A stretch of 64,000 nucleotides of DNA from an uncultured Bacteroidia bacterium (lineage in GTDB: Bacteria; Bacteroidota; Bacteroidia; Bacteroidales; ML635J-15). Below are positions 37,527 through 46,423 of this stretch, in pieces; positions within the stretch are counted from its first letter, which is position 1, and every line of letters begins with the position of its first letter. The DNA lies in assembly GCA_902800045.1 (NCBI GenBank), contig CADCCZ010000002.1, forward strand, positions 396,131 to 460,130. Direction: 5' to 3'. Below the pieces are notes generated by a model, which had not been told where the DNA came from, did not search any database, and was given only the letters and a program-made list of their open reading frames with translations. The position numbers and the translations under genes were made by a program.

Positions 37527-38285
37527 TTAGTAGTAATAATATTCCTCGGGAGCGCGACGGTAAATAGGCAAAATCCACCCTACGCGTATTCCGATCATTG
37601 AGTCGTGATACTGGGTATTATCCTTGCCACGCAGGTTGAAGTCGTAGTTGCGGCGCGATTTTGTCCAAGCAAATGTATACTCAACGCCACCATAGAAGTT
37701 TATCAACTTTTTGTTGCTAAGGAATTGATATCCGAGGAAACCGCGCAAAGCAATACCGTTTCGCAGTCCGTCGTAGCCTTTCTTGTAGTCGCCAAGTACC
37801 GGTGGTGTGTTGTTCGAACGGTTTTCGATGCGGATATGGTGTTCGAGTATGCCTGCGCCAATATTCAGGACAATTCCCGAATTAGGATTTGGCTTGCGGA
37901 ATGCAAAGAGACGTCCAGTTTTCACTCCAGCATAAAAACCCGACTGAGTCATTAGCACAGTGCCATATTGTCCATACGAATTGATAATATTACCGGAGCG
38001 TGTCATAATACCAGTCAGGATCGAAACTCCCTTGTCGTCGTATCCGCCCCAGAGGTAGCTTCCCTCGAAGCCGAAAATCCAGTTATGCTTTGTCTTGAAC
38101 GAAAGTCCTACTCCCATTGTAGAAGGATTTTGGTCGTATTTTGCCTTCATGTCGGTTAGCGAAAACTGGTATGCATAGTTTATCTCGCACTGCCAAACAT
38201 TTATGCACGAGTCCTTTATCTGTGCAATCGCCGTCACAGAAAAAGCCATAATGGCAAGTAATATTATCAAATACTTTTTCATCAT
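37527..38285 (-). CDS. Outer-membrane beta-barrel-like protein upstream of waaA
   Basis: A 252-aa protein with a signal peptide (MMKKYLIILLAIMAFSVTAIAQ). The mature part has regularly spaced amphipathic strands (WIFGFEGSYLWGGY, GFYAGVKTGRLF, INFYGGVEYTFAWTKSRR, IGIRVGWILPIYRR) and ends in a run of tyrosines. No specific family is assigned. It is separated from waaA by 2 bp and so is part of the waaA-lnt operon. Possibly an envelope biogenesis accessory. Confidence 0.75.
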   Translation of the reverse strand: MMKKYLIILLAIMAFSVTAIAQIKDSCINVWQCEINYAYQFSLTDMKAKYDQNPSTMGVGLSFKTKHNWIFGFEGSYLWGGYDDKGVSILTGIMTRSGNIINSYGQYGTVLMTQSGFYAGVKTGRLFAFRKPNPNSGIVLNIGAGILEHHIRIENRSNNTPPVLGDYKKGYDGLRNGIALRGFLGYQFLSNKKLINFYGGVEYTFAWTKSRRNYDFNLRGKDNTQYHDSMIGIRVGWILPIYRRAPEEYYYY

Positions 38286-38341
38286 TTCGCAAAACTAATA
38301 CTTTTTTCTATTAGTCAAGCAAAAAATATGTTTCCGAGAGA

Positions 38342-39028
38342 TTATTGCTGTTTCTTGAATCGGATGTAGTAACCCAAGGCGAACTGACATACGAAACCGA
38401 ATCGTTGGTCACTTTCACGATAGACATTGCCGGGACGGATGCCTGCATTGTCAATTACCTCTGGATTCGTTTCGTCAATTGAGATTACATCGTGCCGCCA
38501 TGAGGTCAGCCAATGGAAGTTGAATCCAACATTCAGGTCAAATGTTATTCTATTACCCGCATTAAACTGATATCCAAGACGATAAGCCGATGTTATGTCG
38601 TTTATTGCGACATCCTCCACGTAACTATACGTTGCCGCGAAACTGCCAGCATGATACGAATCGATATTCATTCCCTTATATGCAACCTGCACTTCGCCGT
38701 ACCATCCGAAAGGAGCCTTCTGGTCGAATTCTACTAGATGTTTGTTGACCTTGCCCCAATATCCACGCGCACCAATAGAAATCTCACCGCCATTGCAACC
38801 CGAAAAGAAACTCCACTCATTGCCATTATTATACATGCATGCAAATTTGTATGTAAGTTCGGCGGTGACACTGAAGTTCCTATGAAAAGGCTTTTCGAAA
38901 CCTATATTCGGATTGAGCACAAGTGCTTTGAAGGGTCGTATTTTCACCACGGTGTTCTGGAAAAACTGTGCCGATGCCGAGAGCGACAAAAGCAAAGCGA
39001 GAAACAATATGGCGAAAATCTTTTTCAT
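38342..39028 (-). CDS. Outer-membrane barrel protein, DUF3575-like
   Basis: About 228 aa from the ATG at 39028 (MKKIFAILFLALLLSLSASAQ signal). The text VVKIRPFKALVLNPNIGFEKPFHRNFSV resembles the start of DUF3575-type OM proteins. Strand repeats follow (WYGEVQVAYKG, YRLGYQFNAG, ITFDLNVGFNFHW), ending CQFALGYYIRFKKQ. A -7 box lies at 39034-39041. The frame opens 11 codons further, but that would include the promoter box. Confidence 0.72.
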   Translation of the reverse strand: MKKIFAILFLALLLSLSASAQFFQNTVVKIRPFKALVLNPNIGFEKPFHRNFSVTAELTYKFACMYNNGNEWSFFSGCNGGEISIGARGYWGKVNKHLVEFDQKAPFGWYGEVQVAYKGMNIDSYHAGSFAATYSYVEDVAINDITSAYRLGYQFNAGNRITFDLNVGFNFHWLTSWRHDVISIDETNPEVIDNAGIRPGNVYRESDQRFGFVCQFALGYYIRFKKQQ

Positions 39029-39033
39029 ATTCG

Positions 39034-39041
39034 CAAAGATA
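39034..39041 (-). promoter_or_regulatory. Candidate -7 (TATCTTTG) and -33 (TTTG, 39059-39062) promoter
   Basis: Exact TAnnTTTG with a TTTG 17 bp further upstream. It lies just 5 bp before the ATG at 39028, giving a very short leader or a leaderless message. Confidence 0.48.
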
Positions 39042-39087
39042 ACAAATATTTGCATTTGCAAACGACAAGATGGAGAAATACTGTTTT

Positions 39088-39312
39088 TTAATTCTCTTTA
39101 CCCTCAATATATTCCGAATAGCACTTAAAAAAGTCATAGTCCATAATGTCACTAATTTTTAGAAGCAAGTCGGTGTATATCCAATTACGCTCGAACAACT
39201 TATACATATTCTGTCTTGAATAGCCGAGTTGTGTTGCGAGCCAAGTAATTGTACGACCTTGACGGCGAAGCTCCTGCTTGATGATGTGTCCTATGTGCGG
39301 TTCGTTGTCCAT
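39088..39312 (-). CDS. Small XRE-type helix-turn-helix protein
   Basis: About 74 aa from MDNEPHIGHIIKQEL. It is almost entirely an HTH: IKQELRRQGRTITWLATQLGYSRQNMYKLFERNWIYTDLLLKISDIMDYDFF, with the QGRTITWLATQLGYSRQNMY core typical of Cro/C1 or XRE repressors of Bacteroidota. The frame opens 11 codons earlier. It lies next to the candidate ncRNA at 39358-39530. Its targets are unknown. Confidence 0.78.
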   Translation of the reverse strand: MDNEPHIGHIIKQELRRQGRTITWLATQLGYSRQNMYKLFERNWIYTDLLLKISDIMDYDFFKCYSEYIEGKEN

Positions 39313-39357
39313 TGCTTTGCCTTTGCGAACCTTGCCTTGTTCCAAATATTAGCATAC

Positions 39358-39530
39358 AAAAAAGGCGGAACTGCTTCGTTGGATGCTTATATTGTAATCG
39401 AGGCTCGGCAAAGCCATTGTAGCATATAAGTACGAACAATTCACGCCTAAAGCGCAAACTTTCCGCAACTTATTCTCGCTACTTGAATTTTGCCGATTCC
39501 GATTACAGAGAATAAGAGCAAAAGCTCAAT
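39358..39530 (-). ncRNA. Candidate structured, self-terminated small RNA
   Basis: A ~170-nt intergenic stretch with nested inverted repeats on the minus strand. GAGC-TTTT-GCTC lies at 39516-39527. A perfect 9-bp pair CTTATTCTC/GAGAATAAG lies at 39508-39516 and 39469-39477. A terminal pair GCGGAA/TTCCGC lies at 39461-39466 and 39365-39370, with internal CTTATAT/ATATAAG (39424-39430, 39386-39392) and GGCT/AGCC. The last stem is followed by T6, as at an intrinsic terminator. An open minus frame covers part of it but looks like a by-product. It could be a small RNA or a dispersed repeat carrying one. Confidence 0.45.
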
Positions 39531-39688
39531 GATATATCGTTTCTAAATTCTACATGTCAATTCTATTTCGTTCAAGGAACAAAGATAAGTGTTTTTTGTC
39601 AAAAAATAAATTCTAAATAAATCAAATGTATTTCTTAACGAAACTTTTTCAAAAGAACAAATATTGCTATTTTTTAAATATTTGACAA

Positions 39689-40702
39689 TCAGTAGGGCAT
39701 TCCCTTACAAAAACAGTTTTCTTTACTAATTTTCCTATAGTAAGCATTATTGATACTTTTCTCGAGAAAATCTAAGGTAATTTGCAAACAAACATCGAAC
39801 CTTTTCTTGTTCAATCCGATTCCATAAATAATATTGTAATAATAAGCATGATGCCTTTGCTCGAAATGGTAGAAATCGTAATTATTGAAGCCCAAGTCAT
39901 CTATATACGACACTATGTCTTTTGAGCCATATAAACAAGGAATGAATTTCATAGAAAAGCAATGACCGTAAGTAAACGGAACTAACGGATCCCCTTCGCA
40001 ATGAATAAAACAAAAATTATTCTTAGTCAATTTTTCTAAATCAATCATAGACGTATTGAGTATACCTCCCCATTGGATTATAGCACCTGCCACTTCATTG
40101 CTATGATGAAGCAATACAGTATCGCCTTTGGAATGTAGTTCTCCTAAATATGGTTCTTCAAAAATTTCCATAGGCCGTTCATCATTATCCATAAACATCT
40201 CATGCAAAATAACTATAGAACCAGAAGAACTGCCCAAAAGGAATATATTTGTTGTGTCAATGCCATATTCATAATAGTTTGCCTTGAAAAACCGGATTGC
40301 CGTACTTAAATCCTGTGCCGCCATATATGCTGTCCTAATTAGGTTTCTAGAAGAGAGGCACCTTAATTTCATTGTACTATAATCTATGGTTACTGCCCGA
40401 TATCCACACTGTGCTAAATTTTTACAATATGCACGCATGTCGCTGTTGTTTCTTGAACCGACAACAAAAGCTCCCCCGTAAAGAGTAATTACTAGTGGCC
40501 GATATACAATTGAATTACAATCTGGTTCATAAATATCAAAGCATAATGGCATCGATTTTTTACTTCCTATTTTTACAGTTTCACTATATGGTATTTTTTT
40601 TCTAACCTTGACTTTGGGGTAATGGTTATTTTGTGACACTAGGTCATACCCACAACCGACTAGGAATATAGAAAATAGCACTATTGCTGTGAGCAGTTTC
40701 AT
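39689..40702 (-). CDS. Alpha/beta-hydrolase lipoprotein
   Basis: A 337-aa lipoprotein (lipobox LVGC, C17). It has an alpha/beta-hydrolase fold of esterase type: oxyanion segment LYGGAFVVGS (74-83), nucleophile elbow GSSSGS (S159), acid in CEGDPLVPF, and His in EQRHHAYYY. Such enzymes cleave esters; the closest functional picture is an acetyl-esterase of the BD-FAE type, but this is inferred. It is AT-rich and is the first clear gene of the 39.7-42.8 kb accessory patch. Confidence 0.8.
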   Translation of the reverse strand: MKLLTAIVLFSIFLVGCGYDLVSQNNHYPKVKVRKKIPYSETVKIGSKKSMPLCFDIYEPDCNSIVYRPLVITLYGGAFVVGSRNNSDMRAYCKNLAQCGYRAVTIDYSTMKLRCLSSRNLIRTAYMAAQDLSTAIRFFKANYYEYGIDTTNIFLLGSSSGSIVILHEMFMDNDERPMEIFEEPYLGELHSKGDTVLLHHSNEVAGAIIQWGGILNTSMIDLEKLTKNNFCFIHCEGDPLVPFTYGHCFSMKFIPCLYGSKDIVSYIDDLGFNNYDFYHFEQRHHAYYYNIIYGIGLNKKRFDVCLQITLDFLEKSINNAYYRKISKENCFCKGMPY

Positions 40703-40735
40703 TTATGCGATTGTAACAGAAAATATAAGCGAGAT

Positions 40736-41068
40736 TCACTCGCTTATATTCTTATTGAAAACCTTTTTAATCATTCTATATACCTCTCCAGCCCAAATTC
40801 CGATTAGTAATGGTACGACAACCACACTCATCCTATTATAGTGCCAAGCTTCCGTGAAATCGAAATGTATCATGTGCTGAACGGCTCTTGTCATCCCACA
40901 TCCGGGACATGTCCGATTAAACAACAACACAGACAAGCATATTGTTTTCCCATTGTCAAAATAGTCGGCAGGCAAAATCAAAAGGACTACTGGGATTGCA
41001 ACAAGGATAAGTAAATAAAACATTGCACAAACCTTCCTTACCTTATCCTTTTTATTCCCATTCTCCAT
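40736..41068 (-). CDS. DUF2752 membrane protein
   Basis: A 110-aa protein with two or three membrane helices and the family signature LFNRTCPGCGMTRAVQHMIHFDFTEAWHYN. DUF2752 function is unknown. It overlaps the TM2 protein gene by 17 bp; DUF2752 and TM2 proteins often occur side by side in Bacteroidota. The actual start may be the internal ATG (MFYLLILVAIP), which would remove most of the overlap. Confidence 0.85.
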   Translation of the reverse strand: MENGNKKDKVRKVCAMFYLLILVAIPVVLLILPADYFDNGKTICLSVLLFNRTCPGCGMTRAVQHMIHFDFTEAWHYNRMSVVVVPLLIGIWAGEVYRMIKKVFNKNISE

Positions 41069-41825
41069 CTTTAGGTTTCAAACTACCACTTAACAATCTA
41101 ATAAGATCTATTATCTGCCAAATAAGACAACCTCCAAATGTTAAAAACTCAAGTATGGCTAACCCATAGTGCCCTGTAACAAACCTATGTATGCCGTTAA
41201 GACCTAAGAAAGTAAGACACCATAAACCTATAGCAAGCCCTTTCTTTTTTTTCTTGACAGGTGTAGATGAATTTGAATTGTTAACTATAACAGTATTATT
41301 GTTGTTGTTAGGTGTAGCTTGGTTAGAGTTATTATTAGAAGAATTGGTCTTAATCATTTCGCTGCTTCCATCCGAATACTTTATCTTAAAGATAGTATCT
41401 AGCTTTTTTGTATATACAGGACCGCTTCCCGAACATTTCTTATACTTTATCTCCGTTTCGGTTATTTCAGTTATCTTTACATCAATTTCCTCTCCATCCT
41501 TTGTAATCAAGACATCGCATGAGTCGGGAATATCTAATGTGAAATCCAACTTTGGGGCAGGTGGCAATTCAATAATATTATTGTCAACCGAAGCGATATC
41601 ATTATCCAACATTTCTGAGGTTGCAATATCAAGTGGGGAGAAAATCGATTCTTTTTCGTCCTTACTTTTTTCAGTTTTACTATTGTCTGCCTTATCTTTA
41701 TTTGCAAAGTTATTATTATGCCACTGCACATGGTATCCTGGCATATAGTGGCGTTTTGTAACCGTACATGAACTCAATATCGCAATTACAATTACTAATA
41801 AACCTATTATTATTTTTTTCATCAT
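41052..41825 (-). CDS. TM2-domain lipoprotein
   Basis: A 257-aa protein with a lipoprotein signal (MMKKIIIGLLVIVIAILSSC). A long Ser/Asn/Thr-rich linker follows (residues ~60-190, with an Asn-run around TPNNNNNTVIVNNSN). The C-terminal TM2 domain reads KKKKGLAIGLWCLTFLGLNGIHRF, then GLAILEFLTFGGCLIWQIIDLIRL. The middle part contains a short beta domain, KITEITETEIKYKKCSGSG. TM2 domains occur in small membrane proteins of unknown role. It overlaps the DUF2752 gene. Confidence 0.83.
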   Translation of the reverse strand: MMKKIIIGLLVIVIAILSSCTVTKRHYMPGYHVQWHNNNFANKDKADNSKTEKSKDEKESIFSPLDIATSEMLDNDIASVDNNIIELPPAPKLDFTLDIPDSCDVLITKDGEEIDVKITEITETEIKYKKCSGSGPVYTKKLDTIFKIKYSDGSSEMIKTNSSNNNSNQATPNNNNNTVIVNNSNSSTPVKKKKKGLAIGLWCLTFLGLNGIHRFVTGHYGLAILEFLTFGGCLIWQIIDLIRLLSGSLKPKDGEWE

Positions 41826-41876
41826 TATTTAAGCCTTGTTATATCCCATCTGGCACCTCGGTTTTACTATTAAATA

Positions 41877-42089
41877 TTATTCTTCAATTGTGGTAACTAC
41901 CTTTGTTTCTAATTTCATTTTATATCCATGCCAATATTTATTACAAGCTTCATAACAATCTTGAGCTCCCCATTTTCTAGGAGACCCTATTTCTATGTCA
42001 CCGCATTTGCATGCTGTTCGCCTAAAAGTACACGAAGACAGGCTTAATAATAAGCCTATAAAAACCATAAAAAAGATTAATTTTTTCAT
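41877..42089 (-). CDS. Small cysteine-containing lipoprotein
   Basis: About 70 aa from MKKLIFFMVFIGLLLSLSSC (lipobox LSSC). The mature chain contains CKCGDIEIGSPRKWGAQDCYEACNKYW, five cysteines in all. No family was recognised. It lies 51 bp upstream of the TM2 gene on the same strand and is possibly its operon partner. Confidence 0.65.
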   Translation of the reverse strand: MKKLIFFMVFIGLLLSLSSCTFRRTACKCGDIEIGSPRKWGAQDCYEACNKYWHGYKMKLETKVVTTIEE

Positions 42090-42192
42090 ACAAAACATTA
42101 TCTCTGTTATATGCCATCGAGCCGTCGACTTTAATTGAACTTTTTATTTTATTTTGCGGAACAAAAGTACCTACGATTATCTCTAATAAGCA

Positions 42193-42418
42193 TTTTTACT
42201 CGTAAACTATATTGAGCAAAGTTTTATGATTTATACTTGTCGAAAATGTAAACTATAGGTTTACAAAAAAAATATACGACTCCTCCGAGGCTGCTCATAA
42301 ACACAACTAGGCTTCGCAAAAAATTATGTTAGGAATATTGTCATAACATTCCTACCATATAATTTACAGAGTTTTTTCTACATATTCCTAAATACCAGCA
42401 TAATAGAAACACACAAAA
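42193..42418. repeat. Diverged duplicate of the der downstream region (copy A)
   Basis: Positions 42193-42297 match 42452-42552 closely (ttactcgtaaacta... / ...tttacaaaaa...acgac). Positions ~42340-42418 match the der 3' end around 42745-42805. On the minus strand this copy still reads VSIMLVFRNM-stop, against [14 protein letters not shown] in der. So a segment covering the der 3' end and its downstream DNA was duplicated, and copy A has decayed. Confidence 0.7.
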
Positions 42419-42451
42419 AAGTTAAAATACTACAAACTGCATTTATAGGTA

Positions 42452-42552
42452 ATTTTACTCGTAAACAATACTGAGCAATGTTTTATGATATATATTTGTC
42501 GAAAGTGTAAACTATAGATTTACAAAAATTGTACGACCTCGCCGAGGTCGCT
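42452..42552. repeat. Copy B of the duplicated spacer
   Basis: About 100 bp closely similar to 42193-42297. It runs into the first of four GACCTC-type palindromes, where copy A has only a degenerate version (gactcctccgagg, 42279-42291). Confidence 0.75.
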
Positions 42553-42684
42553 GTTAACTCAAACGATTTTGCTAGAAATATTCGACCTCGCCGAGGTCAC
42601 ACTATCCCTCCCGTACTTCTGACCTCAGAGAGGTCAAATAGATATAACAAACAATGAAATAAAGAAAACGACCTCAGAGAGGTC
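42535..42684. repeat. Cluster of four 15-bp GACCTC...GAGGTC palindromes
   Basis: GACCTCGCCGAGGTC at 42535-42549 and 42584-42598; GACCTCAGAGAGGTC at 42621-42635 and 42670-42684. Each forms a 6-7-bp hairpin. Spacing is 35-49 bp and the intervening sequences are unrelated. They lie in the spacer downstream of der. No cas gene or leader is present. Confidence 0.85.
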
Positions 42685-42766
42685 GCACTTATACACAATT
42701 TAGCTCTGTAATATTTATGATAGAAATCAGCACATCATTCCTACCATAATTATTGACGTGACTTTT

Positions 42767-44071
42767 CTACTTATCTCTGAACACCAGTACAATAGGCACA
42801 CCTGTGAGATTGAAGTTTTCACGGAGCTGGTTTTCAAGATAACGCTTGTAAGGTTCCTTGATGTACTGCGGCAGGTTTGCGAAGAAGGCAAACACTGGAG
42901 TAGGCGTTGGCAACTGGGTGACATACTTTATCTTGATGTACTTGCCCTTGGTTGATGGCGGAGGGAAATTCTCGATAGCCTCGAGCATAATCTCGTTGAG
43001 CTTGCCGGTAGGGATGCGCTGGATGCGGTTTTCGTAAACCTGCATTGCGGTGCTGAGCACATCGCTGATGCGCTGCTTGGTGAGCGCAGAGATGAAAAGA
43101 ATTGGAATATCGTTGAACGGAGCAATCCTTTCCTGGATGAACTCGCGGTACTGCTTGAGCGTGTTGCTGTCCTTTTCGATTAAGTCCCACTTGTTGACAA
43201 GGATGACAATGCCCTTCTTGTTCTTGCGGATAAGGTTGAGTATGTTCTGGTCCTGCGACTCCCAGCCCTGCTCGGCGTCAATCATCAGCAGGCAGACATC
43301 CGAATTTTCGATGGCACGGATAGAGCGCATCACCGAGTAGAATTCCAAATCTTCGGAAACCTTGCTCTTGCGGCGCACACCTGCCGTATCGACAAGCATA
43401 AAATCGTAGCCGTACTTGTTGTAGCGTGTGTTTATGGAGTCGCGAGTTGTACCTGCGACATTGGTGACGATGTTTCGTTCCTCGCCTATGAGCACATTGG
43501 TAAGCGACGACTTGCCGACATTGGGCCGACCGACAATAGTTATGCGCGGAAGGTCAAGTTCCTCGTCGTTTGGCTTGTCGGGCAAGGCCTTCACAACGGC
43601 ATCAAGCAATTCGCCAGTACCTGTGCCAGTTATTGCCGAAATGCAATAAAGCTCGCCAAGTCCGAGGTTGTAGAACTCGTAGCTGTTGACAATCTTCCTG
43701 TTGGAATCGACCTTGTTGACCACGAGGAAAACGGGTTTCTTGGACGAACGCAGAATGTCGGCAACGGCGACATCGAGGTCGGTGAGACCCATATCGACAT
43801 CAACCATAAACATCACGGCGTCGGCCTCCTCGATGGCTATCAGCACCTGCTTTGAGATTTCGCGCTCGAAGACATCGCTCGAATTTTCAACATATCCGCC
43901 AGTATCGACAACGGAGAATGTCTTCCCGTTCCAGAAGCAATGTCCGTAAAGGCGGTCGCGTGTTACTCCGCTTTCGTCGTTCACTATCGCCTCGCGGCGT
44001 TCTATCAATCTGTTGAAAAATGTCGATTTTCCAACATTCGGTCTTCCTACTATTGCTACAATATTTCCCAT
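42767..44071 (-). CDS. der: Ribosome-assembly GTPase Der (EngA)
   Basis: A 434-aa protein of normal length with two GTPase domains. Domain 1 has [12 protein letters not shown] (8-19), DTGG and NKVDS. Domain 2 has [12 protein letters not shown] near residue 180, [10 protein letters not shown] and NKWDL. The C-terminal KH-like domain ends [11 protein letters not shown]. Der acts in 50S subunit maturation. It lies 16 bp downstream of the large membrane-protein gene. A decayed copy of its last codons lies in the downstream spacer. Confidence 0.95.
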   Translation of the reverse strand: MGNIVAIVGRPNVGKSTFFNRLIERREAIVNDESGVTRDRLYGHCFWNGKTFSVVDTGGYVENSSDVFEREISKQVLIAIEEADAVMFMVDVDMGLTDLDVAVADILRSSKKPVFLVVNKVDSNRKIVNSYEFYNLGLGELYCISAITGTGTGELLDAVVKALPDKPNDEELDLPRITIVGRPNVGKSSLTNVLIGEERNIVTNVAGTTRDSINTRYNKYGYDFMLVDTAGVRRKSKVSEDLEFYSVMRSIRAIENSDVCLLMIDAEQGWESQDQNILNLIRKNKKGIVILVNKWDLIEKDSNTLKQYREFIQERIAPFNDIPILFISALTKQRISDVLSTAMQVYENRIQRIPTGKLNEIMLEAIENFPPPSTKGKYIKIKYVTQLPTPTPVFAFFANLPQYIKEPYKRYLENQLRENFNLTGVPIVLVFRDK

Positions 44072-44087
44072 AATTCGATTTTAGTTT

Positions 44088-46328
44088 TTACTTTCCTATT
44101 AACGAGGCATTTGCCTTTTCTATTTTACCTTTATCATAAGTTTCATACATCCAGACGGCATCCCTATGCAACATCTCCTCTACAGGGATACCCCTAGTTG
44201 CCGCTTTTTCTTCAATATCTTTTCTCCAATATGGCAAATTATTAATTGCTTTCACATACTTAGAAACCATATATTCCTTATAACTTTCTGATTCCGCCTC
44301 CATAAGAATCAAATCGTCCAAAGAAAGCGAAGAACTGTCGGCCTGCAAAATCAAATTACCCATACGCTCCTCATCCGAACGTATCGTTTCTGCCCAGTCA
44401 CTTATAGTGGCTGTTTCAATCGACTTATCAATTTCTATTTCAGCATCATACAACATATTGCTAATACAAAACTTATGTGGATTGAGATTTCCTTTCATGC
44501 TTATCCTAGTGAACATACCATCGCTTGTCCTTATTATCTTCGCAACATTTAACCCCTTTTGTGAAAAACAAATATACCTGTCATCAAATATAGTCTTGCA
44601 AAAATCTTTAGCCTCGTACATTAATACAATTTGCTTCGATGGCGAATAATATAACAACTCCGACGAAACGGCATTAAATTTTCCAATATCAATATTCGCT
44701 TTATCCAACTGCTGCATACAAATCTTAGAAATGGACATCAGCACTTCCGATTGTTCGTATGTTTTCTCAAATTTCACATAATACAACTGGGCATTAGGAT
44801 GTTCCTCGAAAGCCTCTTTCAGTCCGTCTGGCGAATTCTTACAAAAGAACTTGCAATTATGTCTGAATATTACATAGTGATGTAAATTTTTTAGGCCACT
44901 TTCCGCATCGATATATATGATGGAGTTTTCTTCTATTTCATCAAAAACATTATTATCCATTGCATAGTCCATCACCCTAAAATATTTCTGCCATATTCCC
45001 ATCTTCTCACTCATACCGACGTTTACAAATCCAACGACAAGGGAGTTTATGAAAACGAAGAAAATCATGATTGCATATAATATTCCCTTAATAATTTTGC
45101 TTTTTTCGACCAATTTAAGAATTAATATTGCAACCAAGGCCATAAAAAGCATTATTCCGAAATAAGAGAAAAAAGTCGTGACATAGCAGCTGTTCGATGC
45201 GATCCAATCCTCAGAATTATACTTGCTGGCAAGCCCGAGAATAGAATGGGACATCAAAGCGAATACGAATGCAACGAGCATTGTTAGCAGTAAGCTTTTT
45301 TTCTTGAATAATTTCAAATCAACATTCTTGATAATAATTATGAATAATGTTGATTGGAAGATTGCATTAACAAACAATATAGGTTCCGAATTTGAAATTA
45401 TATACCAAAGGTTCTTGAATACCCCATCGGTCATTAAAGTATCGCAACCCAGCTCTGCCCGCAACTTCATGCACGCCTGGAATGGAAAACAAAACGATGT
45501 CAAATTCCACAACAGATTGCAATAGTTCGACAAACTAAAATTATCTGCAAAAGAAGAACCTTCGTAAAAATTGTCCACTGAATTTGATGCCACAGACGCT
45601 CTCCACCAGAAGTAAAGCACTAAATAAAGAACAATTGCCGACAAATAGGGCAAAAGTTCCTTGTAGAACGTTTTTTCCTTCCATACAGGTTTAAATCCAT
45701 ACTTATTTACATTTCTGACGAATATGTAAAGGCAGAAAAACGCAATAAAGACAAGGTAGGTTTCATAAAACAGCAATGTTATAAAGAATAGCACCGCACC
45801 AAATATTGCATATTTGTAACGTCCAGTATCCCTATATCTAAAAAACAACAACATCGACGACAAACATAGTATCAAATTGAACGCAAAATAGAAGGGATAA
45901 GCCGCTATCGGGTATGCATCCTCAAATGAAGCTAAAGTTGTGTTGACTAATAAAAGCAGGAATACCAGCAAACTGAGGTTCTTGGACTTGAAGATACGAT
46001 ATAGGAAATAAGAAAACAATCCGTACGACACAAGCAATGTAACATACTGAACCACTTTGGTGTAAAAAAAGTTGTCAACTAAGTATGGAATATAAAATAT
46101 CGGTTTTACTAACAACAAATAAAAGCGTCCCGAACTATTTGCATAGCATTGGGCATCCTCCCACCAATAATCCATCCCCCTAAGACTTGTTATATAATAC
46201 TCAAAGTCATCATTGGTAATGATTCCGACATTAAATAATGGGGCAAGAGTAATTATAGCTATAATTACAAACAAGAACAATAATATTCCATTATCCTTTG
46301 TAATTTTTATATTCTTAAAAAAATTCAT
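44088..46328 (-). CDS. Large polytopic membrane protein, GT-C-like
   Basis: A 746-aa protein with about 11-12 membrane helices in the first ~460 residues and a soluble C-terminal part of ~280 residues. An early acidic pair in a periplasmic loop (IITNDDFEYYITSLRGMDYWWEDAQCYANSSGRF) is placed as the catalytic Asp/Asp of GT-C-type membrane glycosyltransferases such as GtrII-like proteins. No sequence motif proves the activity. AT-rich relative to der. Possibly modifies a surface polysaccharide or glycoprotein. Confidence 0.6.
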   Translation of the reverse strand: MNFFKNIKITKDNGILLFLFVIIAIITLAPLFNVGIITNDDFEYYITSLRGMDYWWEDAQCYANSSGRFYLLLVKPIFYIPYLVDNFFYTKVVQYVTLLVSYGLFSYFLYRIFKSKNLSLLVFLLLLVNTTLASFEDAYPIAAYPFYFAFNLILCLSSMLLFFRYRDTGRYKYAIFGAVLFFITLLFYETYLVFIAFFCLYIFVRNVNKYGFKPVWKEKTFYKELLPYLSAIVLYLVLYFWWRASVASNSVDNFYEGSSFADNFSLSNYCNLLWNLTSFCFPFQACMKLRAELGCDTLMTDGVFKNLWYIISNSEPILFVNAIFQSTLFIIIIKNVDLKLFKKKSLLLTMLVAFVFALMSHSILGLASKYNSEDWIASNSCYVTTFFSYFGIMLFMALVAILILKLVEKSKIIKGILYAIMIFFVFINSLVVGFVNVGMSEKMGIWQKYFRVMDYAMDNNVFDEIEENSIIYIDAESGLKNLHHYVIFRHNCKFFCKNSPDGLKEAFEEHPNAQLYYVKFEKTYEQSEVLMSISKICMQQLDKANIDIGKFNAVSSELLYYSPSKQIVLMYEAKDFCKTIFDDRYICFSQKGLNVAKIIRTSDGMFTRISMKGNLNPHKFCISNMLYDAEIEIDKSIETATISDWAETIRSDEERMGNLILQADSSSLSLDDLILMEAESESYKEYMVSKYVKAINNLPYWRKDIEEKAATRGIPVEEMLHRDAVWMYETYDKGKIEKANASLIGK

Positions 46329-46423
46329 ATTCTTATAAAGAACGCTTAATTCTTAAACAAGTTTTGCTTGAGCGTATATCAACAAGGATTTTAAATCTTA
46401 AACCTTTAGCCAGACAAAGATTT

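Noticed and set aside
39200..39457. Minus-strand 85-aa protein over the candidate ncRNA
   Set aside because: Overlaps the XRE gene and the terminator stem; the open frame is best explained as a by-product of the structured element.
42535..42684. CRISPR array
   Set aside because: The repeats are only 15 bp, fully palindromic, of two variants and unevenly spaced, with no cas genes or leader.
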